Shown here: positions 10,901 through 22,365 of the stretch, one piece after another | Layout of the letters: each line of letters opens with the position of its first letter | Position numbering within the stretch: the first letter of the stretch is position 1 | NCBI GenBank assembly: GCA_002914805.1 | Contig: JXTB01000641.1 | Span: 76,548 to 140,547 of the forward strand | Origin: Parasponia andersonii | Taxonomy: Eukaryota; Streptophyta; Magnoliopsida; Rosales; Cannabaceae | Direction: 5' to 3' | Length of the DNA stretch: 64,000 nucleotides | Program-made: the position numbers and the translations under genes | The notes under the pieces: model-generated | Databases searched by the model: none | What the model saw: the letters and a program-made list of their open reading frames with translations, nothing else | What the model was told of the DNA's origin: nothing

Positions 10901-13889
10901 CGTCGCACTAAAGGAAGAGGTGGAGAAATTGCTCGAGATTGGGTTCATAAGAGAATCCTTTTACCCTGACTGGCTTGCAAATCCAGTCTTGGTGAAAAAA
11001 GCTAATGGGAAGTGGAGAACCTGCATTGACTTTACCGATCTCAACAAGGCATGTCCCAAAGACAGCTTCCCTCTTCCAAGAATTGATCAACTTGTAGATT
11101 CGACGTCGGGGCATGAACTTTTAAGCTTCATGGATGCATATTCAGGATACAACCAAATCCCCATGTACAAGCTGGATGAAGAACACACCTCTTTCATCAC
11201 TGATCAAGGGTTGTACTGCTATAAAAAGATGCCATTCGGACTCATCAATGCGGGAGCAACCTACCAACGTCTTGTCAATATGATGTTTGCAAAGCAAATT
11301 GGCAATACAATGGAGGTATATGTTGATGATATGCTGGTCAAGTCGGAGAAAGCTGAAGATCACATCAAGCACCTTGATGAGATGTTCAAAATCCTTTGAA
11401 GACACCAGATGAAGCTAAATCCCCAGAAATGTGCATTCGGAGTGGGATCTGGAAAATTTCTGGGTTTTATGGTCAACCAGCGAGGGATCGAAGCAAATCC
11501 TTAGAAAATACAAGCATTGATTGATATGCAGTCTCCTCATAAACCCAAAGATGTGCAAAGCCTAGCAGGAAGAGTAGCTGCTCTCAGTCGGTTTGTATCT
11601 AGATCAACCGATAAATGCCAACCTTTCTTTGAGGTGTTGAAGGGATCAAAAAGGTTCGAGTGGACAGAGAAGTGCGAGCAAGCGTTCCAAGACTTGAAAA
11701 AACACTTGGGTTCCCCTCCACTCTTATCAAAACCAAATCCGGGAGAAGAACTATACCTATATCTCGTTGTTTCTAAGTATGCGACGAGTGCCGCATTAAT
11801 TCGCGATGAGTCAAAAATTCAGCGACCTGTGTATTATGTGAGTGAGAGATTACTTGACGCTGAAACCAGGTCTCCAGAGATGGAAAAATTGGCACTGGCA
11901 CTCGTTATTGCATCAAGAAAGCTTCGACCTTACTTCCATGCTCATTCCATTTGGGTTTTCACGAATTTCCCATTGAGACAGGTCTTACAGAAACCTGAAA
12001 TGTCAGGGCGGCTGCTTAAGTGGGCTGTTGAATTGAGTCAGTTTGACATCAATTTTCAACCTCGCACTGCTATAAAGGGGCAAGCCCTTGCAGATTTTAT
12101 CGCAGAATTTACATACGACATCGATCTTCCCACGGAAGAACTCGAAAAACCTGCTTCAGATATGTCAACATTGTGGAAGCTTTATGTGGACGGGTCATCA
12201 AATGAAAATGGAGCAGGTGCGGGCATAGTTTTAATCAGTCCTGAAGGGCATAATATTCATTATGCACTTCGCTTCAAATTCCCAGCTTCGAATAATGAAG
12301 CCGAATACGAAGCACTGATAGCTGGCCTAAAGCTCTCACAGGAAATGAAGGTCGAAGCAATCGAAGTTTATAGTGACTCCCAATTGGTCGTCTGTCAGGT
12401 TAAGGGTAATTATCATGCGAGAGGAGAGAGAATGATGGCTTATTTAAAGAAGGTACAGCAGTTGTTCTTAATGTTCAGCACATATGACATACAGCTTCTT
12501 CCTCGTATTAAAAACACCCGGGCAGATGCTCTCGCTAAGCTCGCCTCAACAAAGGATGCAGAAGTATTGAAAGTAGTTCCCGTTGAATTTCTTATCTCAC
12601 CGAGCATCGAGGTCAAACCCCAAGTGATGATGCCAGTCGATGAGGAACCATCATGGATGGATCCCATAATACGATACATACAAAACGGTGATCTCCCTGA
12701 AGATAAAGACGATGCAAGGTGACTTCGCATGAAAGCGGCTCGCTATATCATCCAGGATGAGCAACTTTATCGAAGGAGTTTCAGGTCGCCGTTATTATTG
12801 TGCATCACTAATCAAAAAGCACACTACATTATGAGGGAAATCCACGAAGGAATATGTGGGAATCATTCTGGGGGGCAGGTGCTCGCGAATAAGATTCTTC
12901 GACAGGGGTATTTTTGGCCAACAATGAAGAAGGATACATTGGAATTTGCTAGGAAATGCGACAAATGTCAGCGATTTGCGACTATTCCTAGAAGACCACA
13001 TGTTCCTTTAACTTCGATGACCAGTCCATGGCCATTTGCTGTGTGGGGAATTAATATCATCGGGATGCTTCCTTTAGCGCGAGGTGGTTTGAAGTATGCG
13101 GTGGTCGCAATCGATTACTTCACAAAATGGACGGAAGCCGAAGCCTTGAGTACCATTTCCACGAAGAAAATGATAGATTTTGTTTATAAATCTATAATCT
13201 GTCGTTATGGTATACCACATACCATAATTTATGATAATGGAAAGCAGTTCAATTGCGACGAGTTCCGTGATTTCTGCAATAACTTGGGCATCAAAAAGAG
13301 CTTCTCCGCTGTTGTTCATCCACAGGCCAATGGGCAGGTCGAAGCCATAAACAAAATACTCAAGCAAAATATAAAGACAAAGCTGGAGGAGCATAAAGGA
13401 GCTTGGCCAGAGGTACTTCCAGAAGTATTATGGGCTTATCGCACCACACAACGAACTACTACAGGTGAAAGTCCATTCTTCTTGGCTTATGGATATGAAG
13501 CGATGATCCCTGTAGAAATTGGTGCAGGCTCCCTGCGGCGATCTGTCTATGAGCAAAAACAGAATGATGTGTTGCTGAGAGTTGAACTCGATCTTTTAGA
13601 AGAGTGACGTGAACAATCTCAGCTCTGAATTGCATCATACCAACGGCGCACTGCTCGATATTATAATTCCAGAGTAAAGGGTCGACATTTTGAAGTTGGA
13701 GATCTTGTCCTTCGACGTGTTCTACCTAATAATAAAGAGCATGGTGCTGGTGTATTCGGTCCTTCTTGGGAAGGACCTTATGTTATTGAAGATGTCATTC
13801 GACCTGGAACATATCATTTAGCTCGCATCGGTGGACAAAAGGTCGAGCATGCCTGGAATGCTGAACAGTTTCGTCATTATTATCAATGA
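7917..13889 (+). pseudogene. Gag-pol polyprotein of the Tat element, one frame with 12 nonsense codons
   Basis: A single reading frame of 1,991 codons runs from the ATG at 7917 to the TGA at 13887 with no frameshift. It is broken by stops at 8082, 8097, 8334, 8496, 8586, 8598, 9801, 11397, 11502, 12720, 13605 and 13626. Most look like CAG to TAG or CGA to TGA changes, as expected from cytosine deamination. Gag lies at about 8690-9720 with a zinc-knuckle-like FCRYHNDIGHDTNDC (about 9558-9605). Protease has VDNGSAVDIL (about 9975). Reverse transcriptase has YVDDM (about 11320). A gypsy RNase H follows (about 11660-12110), then an archaeal-type RNase H starting LYVDGSS (about 12180-12540). Integrase has an HHCC zinc finger (about 12845-12970) and a C-terminal GPY motif (about 13770). 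The first Asp of the DDE triad is Asn (WGINIIG, codon 13053-13055), so integrase would be inactive even without the stops. Confidence 0.92.
10395..10610 (+). repeat. In-frame 24-bp minisatellite between protease and reverse transcriptase
   Basis: Nine units of 24 bp encode an 8-residue repeat of the type DQASIVVA alternating with DEASIVAA, giving a 48-bp higher-order period. All units stay in the gag-pol frame. The region lies in the linker between the protease and reverse transcriptase domains, where length variation should be tolerated. Confidence 0.9.
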
Positions 13890-14031
13890 TTTTAATGAAT
13901 ATCTTCATATGATCGTCATTCGTTGTTCATCATTCGTTGTTCGCCATTCGTTGTTCGTCATTCGTCGACCTTCAATATTACTTCGGCTATTCTTCATTTA
14001 TAGTTTTATGGCAGTTTTCGCACACCATAAA

Positions 14032-14045
14032 ACTCGGGGGGCAGT
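14032..14045 (+). other. Internal polypurine-tract-like site after pol
   Basis: The stretch actcggggggcagtg lies 143 bp after the end of pol, far from the 3' LTR. It resembles the polypurine tract next to the LTR of the second Tat-like element (59074-59090 reverse complement, with gggggcagt). It may be a secondary plus-strand priming site, or a relic of the original 3' end before the antisense-gene region was acquired. Confidence 0.45.
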
Positions 14046-14544
14046 GGGATCAGATCAGAGTTATCTCCTACTTGTTCCCCAAGGGACTAAGCAAACGTCC
14101 ATTTAGAGGAGACAGGGTTTTAGATCGTCGAAGTATCTAAGTCTGATCACTTCATCGACGCATCTGAATCTCCTAAAAAATCCTAGGATTTTATCCTCGC
14201 TTCATGCCTCAGCATGTCGTATTATGCAATTTCCCTCCTCGAACAGAAAAGTAACTAAGCATAATGTTCGTTGTTCGAAGTGATATATTGCTATGATTCA
14301 TTTTGACATGGAACTTTTGAAATACAGTTAGAGTTTGCATCACTCGTATTAATTGTTTTCTTAAGTGACCTAACCCATCCTAACGCTTAAAATTCGTTTT
14401 AAGTTAGTCGGATTTAAATCGCTAAAAGCGTACTGATCGATCACTTGTGGTCGACTACTTGGTTAAAATTACTATCGTCTCTTATCGCTATTTTGCAGGA
14501 GCATATAGAAAAATTTTTACAGAAGCATATAAGGAAGGAAAAAT

Positions 14545-14550
14545 TTTATT
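14545..14550 (-). terminator. Poly(A) signal of the antisense gene
   Basis: On the minus strand AATAAA lies about 67 bp beyond the stop codon of the antisense gene (stop at 14617-14619), a normal place for a plant near-upstream element. Confidence 0.5.
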
Positions 14551-14616
14551 AAACAGGTCATTTATACAGAGAGGGGACGAAGCCCACATTGTCTAAAAAA
14601 AAAAAAACAAAAAACT

Positions 14617-16623
14617 TCACGAGGAAGGGCCCGCACCGTCGTCACCGTCGTCACCAGCCTTGTCTGTGTCCTTTTTCCAGCTCTGCACAAGCTCGATCAC
14701 ATCCTCGCCAAGGATGGAGAAGTCGAAGTCCGGATGCTCGCAGAATATGTTGAAGATGATGGTCGACGAGGCGATGTCACTAGCCTTATCTTCGAGTTCT
14801 TTGACCTCGGTCGCTTTGAACTCTTCGATGGCTTTNTCCTCCCAAGCCTTCTCCGAGTTCTCGAATGCTTGAGTTATTTCGTCGAGCTTCTCAGCTTTCT
14901 CTAAGCTTTCGAGAACTGGATCGTGCATCAAGACAGCAGCAGCCACAGTCTAAAAAAAAAAAGGTTGAGATAAGTGTTATGAAAATCTCCAAGCCAACAA
15001 AAGTGAGAATTAAGAAGCTTACATTGGCCAGCGTCCTCATCGCGGATCCGGAAATGACCATGGTGGAACGTCGCTTCATTCGCTCCCAACCTTCTTCAGA
15101 TGTGAAACGGTCGATGAAGGCTGCGCTCATACCAGCCTTCTCTGGTAGCTGGTTAAGGAGTGTGAACAGTTCGTCGCCTTTATCCGCCAGGTTTGGTTCC
15201 GAGGAGGTAGCAGCCTCGGTAGGAGATACTGAGGTGCTCGCTGGCTGAGGTGGTTGAGGGGGCGAGCTCGCAGGGACATCCTCGAAGATGACTTTTCTCT
15301 TTTTCGAGCAGTCGATCTTCTCCTTCCCTTTTGATGGCGGCGTACTCTCGGGTGTTTTGGTTTTTGCCATTAACCCGAGAGTTGATGGAGGAGCTCGCAG
15401 ACCGCTTCCAATAACCATCTCTGTACAACAGAATGTGTTAATAAGCGAGGAAACAAAATATAAAGGTAGTTAGAATGAGCGTGCAATTACCTTCTTCTTG
15501 TGGAGCTGGTTGAGGAGCTGGTGGGGACACGGTCTCTAGAGAAGAGGGCTCTGAGCGAGGTGGTGCGGTCGGTGCCTTTCTTTTTCTTATTCTGGAGGAC
15601 GGGGCACCCAAGTCAGACTTCTTCCTGGGCTTCTTCTTCGAGCTCGCTGGTCTGGAAGAGATTACTGGGGGGTCTGGGAATGCGGCACCTCTTGGAATTA
15701 GACCGCAAGCGACCAGGTTCTTCGATGTGCCTAAAACCTTCCAGTTAAATTCTTCAATTGGAAGCTCATTGATTGCACATACTCTTGTGAGCTGGTCACT
15801 GGAGAGTCCTGGTCGATCCCTATTATCTGCGATGACATTGGGAATGCGATCAGTACAAAGAATAGATAAACAAACAAGACAGTGAGTTAGAAGACTACCT
15901 ACCGGGGTTTTGGAAGAAGCCATTGGCTGCATAGTCAAAATGAAAAAATGGATTTTTCCATTTTCCCATGTTGTTGCGAACCCCGTAGATCGTTTTTATG
16001 GCTTGATTCGACCACTTGCTCGCATAGAAGAAGCCGAAGTCTGATGGATTTGACTTCACTTGGTAGAACCAAGCGAATTCCTCGGGAGAAGGGGTTTCTA
16101 AACCTAACTTATGATACAAAATGTACAAGCCTACCATATACCTATAAGTGTTAGGGGTCAACTGAAAAGGGACGACCCCATAGTAATCTATTATTGATTT
16201 TATGTACGGGTGAAGGGGAAGATGCACACCGCACTTGAGGACCGCCTCAGAAAATGAAGCGAGCTTACGAGGAGGTGTGTGTGGACGGTTGAACTCCATC
16301 GGAAGATGCAAGGGGATGGCAATCTTGTAGCTGCTCGCGATTTTCCTAAGTTTGTTCGCCGTACAGCTCGTTCGAACATTTGTACATGACCAGTTCCCCT
16401 CTACATATTGATAGCCTGAAGAAAATGCCGGAGCATCCCTAATGTGTCTGGGCCATTGATCCTGGAGAAGATCACCTACTCGAGGACTACTTTGTCTTAC
16501 CCCAGTTATTTCTATCTCGGGTTCGAACTCGAAATAATCCTCAAGGTTAATAGTACTAACACTTGAGCCGGATTCCCCAGAAAAGACATTTCCTTCCCTA
16601 AATAGTTCCTCACTACTAGACAT
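14617..16623 (-). CDS. Antisense Tat gene, four exons, intact (transposase_28 / gypsy-type transposon family-like)
   Basis: Spliced exons at 16623-15903, 15826-15491, 15420-15023 and 14949-14617 give one open frame of 595 codons ending in TGA. The introns are 76, 70 and 73 bp, all GT-AG, in phases 1, 1 and 0. One codon contains an N (14836). The first exon encodes a domain with the pattern LPLHPYI, then QLTPNTYRY and a Trp/Phe-rich end, resembling the plant 'putative gypsy type transposon' family (Pfam Transposase_28, from memory). Exon 2 encodes a basic stretch, KKKPRKK and RIRKRK, likely a nuclear localisation signal, and a Pro-rich segment. Exon 4 encodes a short charged helix and an acidic Asp/Gly tail. 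Its role is unknown; a nuclear helper or regulatory protein is only a guess. It lies antisense to gag-pol between pol and the 3' LTR. It has no stop while gag-pol has twelve. Confidence 0.85.
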
Positions 16624-17031
16624 CTGAAAAGAAATATGCAGGGATTCAGATAGAGAATTTCTACTATGCTAATATTCTGGGTATTTATCCTAAGGTTACA
16701 TTAAACAAACAAGTTTATTCCTAAATGATCTACGGGTTCATCAGAAAGTGTTCGAGCAGTTCGTCAGAAAGTGTTCGAGCAGTTCATCAGAAAGTGTTCG
16801 AGCAGTTCATCAGTAAATGAACCGTCAGTTCAGAAAGAATAGATTAGGGTATCAGACCCTAGAAATTCTTCTCATAGGATCATTTCTAAGTGATATTGTA
16901 ATTCTACTCTACGGACTGAAGAAAAAAGAGAGTATAAGAGGAACAAATTTCTTATTTCACTTCGGTGAAATGAGTTTATTCCCAGATTGAAGTTGTTTTC
17001 AATAATGAAAGAAATAAGAGAAGACACTGAC
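16624..17031 (-). other. Probable 5'-UTR intron of the antisense gene
   Basis: On the minus strand, gaagaaag is followed by GTCAGTG at 17031. A pyrimidine-rich acceptor tttcttttcag ends at 16624, directly before the ATG at 16623. Splicing would join a leader to the start codon through a 408-bp intron. This is inferred from splice-site patterns only. Confidence 0.5.
16738..16808. repeat. 23-bp tandem repeat, three copies
   Basis: Three copies of a unit reading tcatcagaaagtgttcgagc plus agt lie inside the inferred 5'-UTR intron of the antisense gene. Tat elements are known for variable tandem repeats between pol and the 3' LTR. Confidence 0.85.
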
Positions 17032-17182
17032 CTTTCTTCAAGAGAGGGAGTTGAGTTGATTCGAAACTGTCAGAGAAGCGGTAGTGATTGGAGCGACCTG
17101 GGAGGTAGAATGACGCTAGGGTTCTGAGGATTTCTGAAGTTTTCTGAGAGAGTAAAATGAAACAGAGACGGATGGTTTCTGA

Positions 17183-17190
17183 TATTTATA
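17183..17190 (-). promoter_or_regulatory. Probable TATA box of the antisense gene
   Basis: On the minus strand TATAAATA lies 355 bp inside the element from the 3' LTR. It is followed by a leader rich in CT and containing aaccctag, typical of plant 5' UTRs. A start about 30 bp downstream would give a leader of about 125 bp before the inferred intron. Confidence 0.5.
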
Positions 17191-17529
17191 ACCTAAGCAC
17201 CGTTAAATCGCAGCCATAGATCAAAGGATTTGAATTTTAAATCTGAAGGCTAAGAATTACGCGGGATTCGAATCTATCCGAAAAGTCAGGATTATTTAAA
17301 ATTTGAAAAGATTTGGTTCTAAAAGTGATGGTTGGTGTCAATCAGGCTTCCTCGAATTTCGCTCCTAGCTACACGTGTTCCGTTCTAACAGAAAAGAAGA
17401 TACGCGTGATCTTGGGAGAGGAGATTTGGAATCTGACGGATCTTCGACTACTCAAATCACAAGTTTAAGTTATGACATCACAAGGTCGCACGGTAATTAG
17501 AAGCTCCATTTCGTCCTAAAGAACTAATG

Positions 17530-17544
17530 GAGCTGGGGGCCAAT
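17530..17544 (+). other. Polypurine tract of the Tat element
   Basis: The purine-rich ggagctgggggccaat abuts the 3' LTR start at 17545, the position where plus-strand DNA synthesis is primed. Confidence 0.7.
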
Positions 17545-18280
17545 TGTTGTGCGGTCTAAAATCCTAAGGTCGCATAAGGATTATATGCGACCTCTTCCGT
17601 GATGGTTATATGCGACCTCCTCCGTGATTATTATATGCGACCTCTTCCACAGGTTTTGTGCGACCTTCTCCGTGCAGTTTGCCTTGACAAACAGGAAACC
17701 TATAAGGAGAAGGAAACACGTAAATTCCATAAAGGAAACCTACAAGAAGAGGGAGACAAGTAAACGCTATGGAAGAAACCTACAAGGAAAGGGAAACTGA
17801 AGACTCCTATTTATGATTAACTAGTTATCCATTTTGAATAGTTATCTAATTATATTGTATGTTACCCAATTGTATAGTTACCCGTTTATACAATTAGGAT
17901 CCTAGAGACATAAGGAACCTAGGGGCATAAAGTTACTTTTATCTATATAAAGGGGGCTCTATGTTCCGAAGAAGGACAAGTGACAGAGAATAGAAGTCAG
18001 AGCAAATTCAAGCTTAGAGTATTCCAAACTTTGGGTAGTCTAAGTCTTTGTTATTCTTCAATAGCTTTCAGCTTTTTCGATTTCCAAACAAGATTGTAAC
18101 CTTGAGTGTTCATTATTATTCATAAAATAGTGAGAAAACAGTGGACGTAGGCTCATCTTTTTTGGGGCTGAACCACTATAAATCCCTCTCTCCTTATTTG
18201 CTTTGATTACTACTTCAATTCACACAAGTCACATCTCTTGATTATTTATAAATTTATTGTTGATAAAACCTCCATCAACA
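17545..18280 (+). repeat. 3' LTR of the Tat element
   Basis: A 736-bp repeat, same length as the 5' LTR, with about 18 substitutions and no length change seen by eye. It ends at CATCAACA, directly followed by the target-site duplication CCAAT (18281-18285). Confidence 0.93.
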
Positions 18281-19428
18281 CCAATTAAATAATATTAGTC
18301 ACTACTGAAAAGCCAAGTCCACTGACTTTTTCCAAAACTTAAGACTATTGATCATAGGTTTGAATTTACGTGGGCCTATCATAAGGTTTGCAAACTCCTT
18401 TTAAATTTTAATAATATTAAGGGCAAAAGACATTATAGCCCCTCCACTTGTGTGAAGAGTTGTTATTTATCCCATCTCTTTTCAAATTTTTCTCACACCC
18501 CCCAAAAAATTACAATTGGAGTAATAGTTTATCCCAACTAATTACTAACGGCATTAAAAAAAAATGTATATCATCGAACCTGAATTCTAGTAAATAGAAG
18601 AGATAAAAGGGGATAAAATTCCAACTTTTACAAATTGTAAGAGCCCTAAAAGTAGGAAAAAAATTTGTATTTGAAATTATTTGTGAAGGAAAGTCAATTA
18701 AAGTAAGAAATCATACCATGTTACTGAGAACAAGGGCGAGAAAAAAATTGGATTATACAAGTGGATGTGGTGGTAGTTTTGACGGGCTTTTGCGGAGTAG
18801 ACAAATGATACCTCCAACCCTTAAAGATGTGAAAAAAAAAAAAAAACAAATGCTATCATCGTCATGTTACTTACCATATTCAAATGCTTGAATCGTAATG
18901 ATCTTTTTTATTTTCTCCATTTTCCACTCTCATTTCTCTATTTTTTTTTCTTTTTCGGGTTGTTTTTTCTTCTTTAAAGAAAATATTTTTGCTTTTTATT
19001 TTAATGACGGGTTTTTGGTCTTTTTGTTTTTGAACAATGTTCAAAGAGTGTCCTCACCAAGATATTGAAGAACAGAGGCCAGAATTGAGTAGAAAATTGG
19101 TTTTAGGGTCTCCAATCAACGAAGATACCTACTTTGATGAACAAAAAGCTTTGAACGGAAAATGCATAATTGAAGAAAACGTATCGATGTAAAATTCCTC
19201 TCTCTTCCCCTCCCCCCTCCTCTTTTTTTGAGTACTTGGATTTTTCAATACATACTACCATTTTGATCTCCATCTTGATAGAGTTTCTAGCGTTCCTAAG
19301 ATTTTCGTGGTCATCTCTTTTTCCCTATCTATTTACCGGTCTTCATGATGATGAAGTTGTTATTATATTTTTTTTCCCTGATTTTGTTATTTAACATTGT
19401 TAACTATTTGGCGTTAGACTACTACTCT

Positions 19429-22365
19429 TGTCACGACCCAAAACCCGGACTAGTGGCAGAAAGAGAATTTCACAAAGGTGAAAAATTCCTTAATTTATTT
19501 GAAAAGTGTTAAAAGTTCTAGTTTTTATAAAACAGTCCATTTAAATAAAATATTCGGAATTCCATCCCGTGAACCACTCCCACAGTTCGTATACACCACC
19601 AAATATAAATTGAACAATTACTTACAAAATATGAAATAAATTTCAAAACCCATCATCATCATCATTCACAACAGACGTCAAATCAGAATGGCATACATAA
19701 GTTTACAGACAAAATAGAAAGCAGTAATCTTGGTTCAATGCTAACACAAAATTCCAAATAGTCCAAAGACTATAACAACAAACTCCTAGCATTACCAAGA
19801 GGCGAACTGCAATCCCGATGACCTCTTACTCCTCTTGATCACCAAAATCGCACTGGACACCACCTGAGAAGGAAGGTAAAGGGGGGTGAGCATACAATGC
19901 CTAGTAGGAAAATAGTTACCTCGGGGAAAAATAATTCAGTGATGGGAATCTCTTGCATGGTTAGTTCAAATCCAAAACATACACATACGTATATATATAA
20001 TCCAAACCGGGAGCCAATATATATATATAACAGTGTAATAAAAACCATCACTCCATATGCACATGCCACAAATCAACTCATACCCATGAGCTCACATCCT
20101 CTCATCTGTGGAAACCACGGATGATGGCACTAAGTGTACCTAACAGCCTGCTTGATACCTAAGCCCATACCCAGAAGGGACACCAATGTGTCGCCTACCA
20201 AACCTGGAGGGGCAACCGAATTGCCTACACCTGCCAAATGGGGAGGTAATCAGAGGTAACAAGACCTTGCACAAGTTTACGGACTTTCACCGACGGTGGG
20301 GCATGCAGCGCCACACTGTAAAACCCACGATGCTAACACGGTGCTCATGTATGATCCTATGATACGTACAATACAGAACTGAAGTGTAAAAACTACTGTA
20401 CTCTGGTTTTTCAATAAAACATGCATAATAGGGTTTTATAGAAAAATGGGCAACATAACGGCCCTATTTTTGATATACCCAAAATAACCTGCACATAGAA
20501 AATTCCCACAGCAGTACAGTATATATATCGCATAGCCAGATTCCATCACATATAATTCAAATCATTAAAAATACACTTGTTCTTATATGTTTCAGAAAAT
20601 AAGTTTTAACACAAAAACGGTATCAAACGAAGGTAACTAAACTCCTACCTCAACAGAATAGCGACATCACACTATTAAGTCCTTAAGGTGTCGTTGACGA
20701 TCGCCCGGAAGGTTGGGAACCAATTCCAAGCCCTCGATCGTCCTCGTACGAAAAATCAACTTTCTCACCGGAGCTCAATTCCACAAACGGACCTCTTCAC
20801 TGAATTCCTAGCACCCAAAATAGCTAGNTCCAAAACATACACATACGTATATATATAATCCAAACCGGGAGCCAATATATATATATAACAGTGTAATAAA
20901 AACCATCACTCCATATGCACATGCCACAAATCAACTCATACCCATGAGCTCACATCCTCTCATCTGTGGAAACCACGGATGATGGCACTAAGTGTACCTA
21001 ACAGCCTGCTTGATACCTAAGCCCATACCCAGAAGGGACACCAATGTGTCGCCTACCAAACCTGGAGGGGCAACCGAATTGCCTACACCTGCCAAATGGG
21101 GAGGTAATCAGAGGTAACAAGACCTTGCACAAGTTTACGGACTTTCACCGACGGTGGGGCATGCAGCGCCACACTGTAAAACCCACGATGCTAACACGGT
21201 GCTCATGTATGATCCTATGATACGTACAATACAGAACTGAAGTGTAAAAACTACTGTACTCTGGTTTTTCAATAAAACATGCATAATAGGGTTTTATAGA
21301 AAAATGGGCAACATAACGGCCCTATTTTTGATATACCCAAAATAACCTGCACATAGAAAATTCCCACAGCAGTACAGTATATATATCGCATAGCCAGATT
21401 CCATCACATATAATTCAAATCATTAAAAATACACTTGTTCTTATATGTTTCAGAAAATAAGTTTTAACACAAAAACGGTATCAAACGAAGGTAACTAAAC
21501 TCCTACCTCAACAGAATAGCGACATCACACTATTAAGTCCTTAAGGTGTCGTTGACGATCGCCCGGAAGGTTGGGAACCAATTCCAAGCCCTCGATCGTC
21601 CTCGTGCGAAAAATCAACTTTCTCACCGGAGCTCAATTCCACAAACGGACCTCTTCACTGAATTCCTAGCACCCAAAATAGCTAGGTTAGACATAAAACT
21701 TGTCCAATTCGGGTACGGGTCAACACCGGACCGGTGACACGCAAAACGAGACAAAATCTCGACCGTCCGATCTCGATTTTTGTGCCGATCACCAAACTAC
21801 ACAATATACATATCAAACTTCTCCATTTTCCGAGTACATTCCAAAAATATAATCAAAAACACAATCCAACGGCCGGATCGAAAACTAAAATTCAAAAACT
21901 CAAAATACTCAAAAATGACAATTTTTGATCCGGACAGTATGAGGTTGAGATATATATACCTTGATGATCCTTGCGACGATATGAATCCAACGGGACCAGT
22001 TTGAGGCCGAATGGTGGCCGGAATCGTCGCCGGTAGCCGGATTTCCGAAATGGGTCTAATCGACTTTAATGGCTTTTTCCGGTGGCCGGCGGCGAACGGC
22101 GACAGGCGTCAGAGCTTCATAGCGATGAGGCGAGGCGACGCCGATCGGTGAGCGGCCCGGTCAGCGGCAGGCGGTAGCTGTACAGAGGTTTGGCCGAGAG
22201 AGAGAGAGATGAGGGAGAGAAAGAGAGAGAGAGAGAGAGAGAGTGTGTGTTCTGGGGGGGGGACGTGAGGGAGGAGAGAGAGAGAAGATATATGTATATA
22301 TATAATTTTTTTTTTTTAAATTTGGTCAAAGACCATTTTGCCCTTTAAAAAAATGGGTTTTTACA
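19429..22365 (-). repeat. 3' LTR of the Tekay element, containing a likely false duplication
   Basis: It runs from TGTCACGACC (19429) to TTTTTACA (22365) on the plus strand. Apparent length is 2,937 bp, but about 855 bp are repeated around the N at 20828; without this it is about 2.08 kb, close to the 2,039-bp solo LTR at 53952-55990. It contains a GA-rich microsatellite near 22197-22290. Confidence 0.88.
20828..21683. other. Single-N join followed by a repeat of 19972-20827
   Basis: After the N at 20828 the sequence restarts at tccaaaacatacacatacg, which already occurs at 19972, and re-reads about 855 bp almost perfectly (one visible change, cgtacg to cgtgcg) to agctag. This matches the pattern at 5812 and points to unmerged contig ends rather than biology. 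Confidence 0.8.

Larger units (their letters stand above)
7115..18285 (+). mobile_element. Complete Tat-lineage Ty3/gypsy LTR retrotransposon with an antisense gene
   Basis: The element spans 7120-18280 between 5-bp target-site duplications CCAAT (7115-7119 and 18281-18285). It has two 736-bp LTRs running TGTTG...CAACA. Order: LTR, gag, protease, reverse transcriptase, RNase H, second archaeal-type RNase H, integrase, a 3.5-kb region with an antisense gene, polypurine tract, LTR. Two RNase H domains in series and an extra antisense ORF between pol and the 3' LTR are known marks of Tat-lineage elements. By eye the LTRs differ at about 18 of 736 positions (about 2.4 percent), so the insertion is fairly young. 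Gag-pol carries 12 nonsense codons and the element is not autonomous as it stands. Confidence 0.93.
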
